Positions 3,677 to 6,261 of a stretch of 6,261 nucleotides of DNA are shown here, one piece after another. The notes under the pieces are model-generated. The model was not told the origin of the DNA, searched no databases, and saw only the letters and a list, made by a program, of their open reading frames with translations. The position numbers were made by a program, and so were the translations under genes. The first letter of the stretch is position 1, and every line of letters begins with the position of its first letter. Source of the stretch: JBDSYA01 sp039925865 (GTDB lineage Bacteria > Bacteroidota > Ignavibacteria > Tepidaquicellales > Tepidaquicellaceae); the NCBI GenBank assembly GCA_039925865.1, contig JBDSYA010000181.1, positions 1-6,261 on the forward strand, given 5' to 3'.

Positions 3677-6261
3677 CGAAGACGAAATAAAATTTGAGCA
3701 TTTATCTATTAAGGATGGCTTGTCTCAAAGTGTTGTAAACTGCATACTTCAGGATAGGCAGGGTTTTATGTGGTTTGGGACACAAGACGGGCTGAACAGG
3801 TATGATGGTTATAATTTCAAAGTATTTAAAAATGAACCCGGTGATAAAAACTCACTCAGCAATAATTATATTTATTGTATCCATGAAGACAGCTCAGGTG
3901 ACATCTGGACGGGCACAACAAACGGAGGTCTTAACAAATATGATATTGCAAAGGAAAGTTTCATAAATTATACTCACGATGTTAACGATGATTCATCAAT
4001 TTCACAAAACCGTGTACGCGCTATATGTGAAGACCACAATGGTGATCTGTGGGTAGGAACATCTTTTGGAGGGCTGAATAAATTTTTAAAAAAAGAAAAT
4101 AAATTTGTTAGATATTCCCAGGACGAAGCTGATAAGCACGGACTCAACAGCAACAGCGTTCATTCAGTATTCAAAGACAATAAAAATAATCTTTGGGTTG
4201 GGACCTGGGGTGATGGTTTAAAAAAATACGATTTTGAAAAAAACATTTTTAAAAGTTTTAAAAGTGATCCTTCATATAATCTCGAAGCCAACAGAATAAG
4301 TTCGATTATTGAAGACAGTGCCGGAGATATCTGGATGGCTACAAATGACGGCTTGAGAAGATTAGATATGAAAACCGGAGTTTACCATACTTATAAAAAT
4401 AGCGAGAACGATCCATTTTGCATAAGCGATAATTTTACTTCTCAAATTTATAGTGACAGTTTAGGGATCTTATGGATTGGAACCAGGGATGGAGGTTTAA
4501 ATAAATTCGACTGCTCAACAGGTAAATTCATAAGTTATAAGAATAACAAGTTCAATGGTTCGAGTATCAGTACCAATACTATAATGAGTATTTATGAAGA
4601 CAATTCCAATATTCTCTGGGTAGGGACTTTTGGTGAGGGTATAAGCATATTCAAAAAGAACAGTAAAAAAATTCATCATTATTATTGTAAACCTGATGAT
4701 GCTAATAGTTTAACCAGCAATAAGATTTACAGCTTTTGTGAAGACCTTGACGGGATTATCTGGATTGGAACTGCTGACTACGGTCTCAATAAATTTGACA
4801 GGAAGCAAAATAAATTTACACATTATCTTAGTGATCCGTTAGTTAAGAATTCGCTTAGCTCAAATATTGTAACCTCGATCATCCAGAGCAGATCAGGAAA
4901 TTTTTGGATAGCAACATCCGGTGAGGGTATAAACAAATTTGATCACCTAAACGAAAAGTTCTGTTGTTATAAAAATGATCCTGAAGATAAAGATTCATTA
5001 AGTTTTAATACAGTATTCTGTCTTGCGGAAGATAAAGATGGTATGATCTGGATCGGAACCGGTGGTGGAAGTTTAAATAAATTTGATCCTGTTAAAGAAA
5101 CTTTTACACGATACATTTCAGATCCGCTGGATCCTCACAGCATTGGTGCTAAGAGAGTAAGAACATTATTTATTGATAGTAAAGATGTGCTTTGGATCGG
5201 CCTTGATTTGGGAGGACTAAATAAATTTAATAATGAAACAAATACTTTTACACGTTTTCAATATAATCCGGATGACACGAATTCATTGAGCAATAATGAT
5301 GTAGTATCGATCTTTGAGGATAGTAAGGGCCGGCTGTGGGTGGGAACATTAAGCGGAGGCCTCAATTATTTTGACCGTAAAAATAATAATTTCATTCGTT
5401 TCCGTGAAAAAGACGGTTTGCCAAACGATGCAATAAACGGAATGCTTGAAGATAAGAATGGAAATTTATGGATAAGTACTAATAAGGGTTTGTCGGTATT
5501 TGACCCTGGAAAAAAAACATTCAGGAATTACGATTCTAGAGACGGCTTTCAGAGTAATGAGTTTAATCCATGGGCCTATTTAAAATTAAAAAGCGGAGAA
5601 TTTTTATTTGGAGGAATTAACGGATTTAATGTATTTGATCCTGAGAAATTCAGCAACAATGAACATGTGCCTCCAATCGTAATTACAAGCCTTCAGATAT
5701 TCAACAAGAAAATTCCAATTGCTGAAAACAATTCACCTTTAAAAAAATCCATTCAGATAGAAAATAAAATAACTCTGTCATATAAGGAAAGTGTTTTCTC
5801 ATTTGAATTTGTATCACTGGATTTTAATATTCCCGGAAAGAATCAGTATGCATATATGATGGAAGGCTTTGACAGGGACTGGGTCTATTCGGGAACAAGA
5901 CGTTTTGTAACATATACCAATTTAAATCCCGGCGAATATACCTTCAGAATAAAAGGATCAAACAATGACGGTGTATGGAATGAAAAAGGAAAATCTATCG
6001 GCATTACAATCACTCCCCCGTTTTGGAAAACATTCTGGTTCAAAGGATTATCGGCAATTGCTGTTGCCGGAGCAGCAGGCGGTGTTTACAAAAATAAGCT
6101 GAATCAGGTGAGGAAAGAAAAAGCATCTCAGGAGGAATTCACAAAAAAACTTCTTCAAAGGCAGGAAACTGACCGGAAGAGAATTTCTTCTGAACTTCAT
6201 GACAGCATTGGCCATGAATTATTGATCACAAAAAATAAACTCCTTCATACTTTAAAAGATA
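3669..6261 (+). CDS. Two-component propeller sensor histidine kinase, 3' end outside window
   Basis: Membrane sensor kinase, 864 residues visible and still open at the right edge. Residues 20-660 form fourteen propeller repeats of the pattern W-(I/V)-G-T-x-x-G-G-L-N-(K/R)-(F/Y)-D. The key tryptophans are at 35, 80, 128, 176, 222, 269, 317, 365, 413, 461, 509, 557 and 601; the last blade has Leu646 instead. Fourteen blades suit two seven-bladed propellers that bind a ligand outside the membrane. A Y_Y_Y domain follows (about 698-782: NQYAYMMEGFDRDW, YTNLNPGEYTFRIK, ITPPFWKTFWF), then one membrane segment (about 788-807), a short linker helix and a HisKA_3 helix, RKRISSELHDSIGHELL, with the likely phosphorylated residue His844. 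The ATP-binding domain must lie beyond 6261. HisKA_3 kinases usually phosphorylate LuxR-type response regulators. The start is the ATG at 3669, because TAA at 3660-3662 closes the frame; there is no clear ribosome-binding site and no signal peptide, which is odd for an exported sensor domain. The ligand cannot be predicted. Confidence 0.93.
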   Translation, partial: MHFEDEIKFEHLSIKDGLSQSVVNCILQDRQGFMWFGTQDGLNRYDGYNFKVFKNEPGDKNSLSNNYIYCIHEDSSGDIWTGTTNGGLNKYDIAKESFINYTHDVNDDSSISQNRVRAICEDHNGDLWVGTSFGGLNKFLKKENKFVRYSQDEADKHGLNSNSVHSVFKDNKNNLWVGTWGDGLKKYDFEKNIFKSFKSDPSYNLEANRISSIIEDSAGDIWMATNDGLRRLDMKTGVYHTYKNSENDPFCISDNFTSQIYSDSLGILWIGTRDGGLNKFDCSTGKFISYKNNKFNGSSISTNTIMSIYEDNSNILWVGTFGEGISIFKKNSKKIHHYYCKPDDANSLTSNKIYSFCEDLDGIIWIGTADYGLNKFDRKQNKFTHYLSDPLVKNSLSSNIVTSIIQSRSGNFWIATSGEGINKFDHLNEKFCCYKNDPEDKDSLSFNTVFCLAEDKDGMIWIGTGGGSLNKFDPVKETFTRYISDPLDPHSIGAKRVRTLFIDSKDVLWIGLDLGGLNKFNNETNTFTRFQYNPDDTNSLSNNDVVSIFEDSKGRLWVGTLSGGLNYFDRKNNNFIRFREKDGLPNDAINGMLEDKNGNLWISTNKGLSVFDPGKKTFRNYDSRDGFQSNEFNPWAYLKLKSGEFLFGGINGFNVFDPEKFSNNEHVPPIVITSLQIFNKKIPIAENNSPLKKSIQIENKITLSYKESVFSFEFVSLDFNIPGKNQYAYMMEGFDRDWVYSGTRRFVTYTNLNPGEYTFRIKGSNNDGVWNEKGKSIGITITPPFWKTFWFKGLSAIAVAGAAGGVYKNKLNQVRKEKASQEEFTKKLLQRQETDRKRISSELHDSIGHELLITKNKLLHTLKD
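3759..5640 (+). repeat. Fourteen in-frame propeller blade repeats, mostly 144-bp period
   Basis: The blade motif recurs with tryptophan spacings of 45, 48, 48, 46, 47, 48, 48, 48, 48, 48, 48, 44 and 45 residues. The six consecutive 48-residue steps between W269 and W557 mean a 144-base DNA period without indels. Several blades share near-identical DNA around the GGLNKF codons (for example 4491, 5068 and 5212), but most of each unit has diverged. This is a protein repeat, not a recent tandem duplication. Confidence 0.85.

Noticed and set aside
3759..5640. Regular repeats as a CRISPR array or DNA satellite
   Set aside because: The units are coding, in frame, diverged in DNA and match the propeller blade motif.

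Overview
The window is AT-rich bacterial DNA that reads like a member of the Bacteroidota/Ignavibacteriota/Chlorobiota group. The clues are family-level resemblances made from memory: an isoleucyl-tRNA synthetase without the C-terminal zinc finger, the gene order ileS - dksA-like - lspA, a YfhL/Allochromatium-type ferredoxin, and a very large two-component-propeller hybrid sensor of the kind abundant in that group. No search was possible, so the genus is not named.

Positions 2-3057 (plus strand) hold three closely spaced genes that look like one operon: the C-terminal half of ileS (its start lies before the window), a TraR/DksA-type zinc-finger protein with a lysine-rich N-terminal tail, and lipoprotein signal peptidase lspA. 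Gaps are 46 and 7 bases. Both downstream genes start at TTG behind the same AAGGGGT ribosome-binding site. The products cover tRNA-Ile charging, a possible RNA-polymerase- or nucleic-acid-binding regulator, and lipoprotein maturation in the inner membrane.

Positions 3090-3422 (minus strand) encode a small 2[4Fe-4S] ferredoxin, convergent with lspA. A 246-base AT-rich intergenic region (3423-3668) separates it from a divergent, very large sensor kinase that starts at 3669 and runs off the right edge. The visible 864 residues comprise fourteen beta-propeller repeats (two seven-blade propellers), a Y_Y_Y domain, one membrane segment and the phosphorylated-histidine helix of a HisKA_3 kinase. The ATP-binding domain is outside the window.

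The most interesting points are: (1) the sensor kinase lacks a signal peptide in its own frame, yet a good one is encoded just upstream in shifted frames, which suggests an inactivated or shifted 5' end; (2) the DksA-like protein carries three CxxC pairs instead of two, fused to an arginine-free lysine-rich tail; (3) an exact 11-base tandem duplication containing two TATAAT boxes lies between ileS and the dksA-like gene; (4) inverted repeats lie between the divergent ferredoxin and kinase genes. I found no CRISPR array, tRNA, rRNA or insertion sequence. Apart from the points above, the window looks like ordinary chromosomal content.
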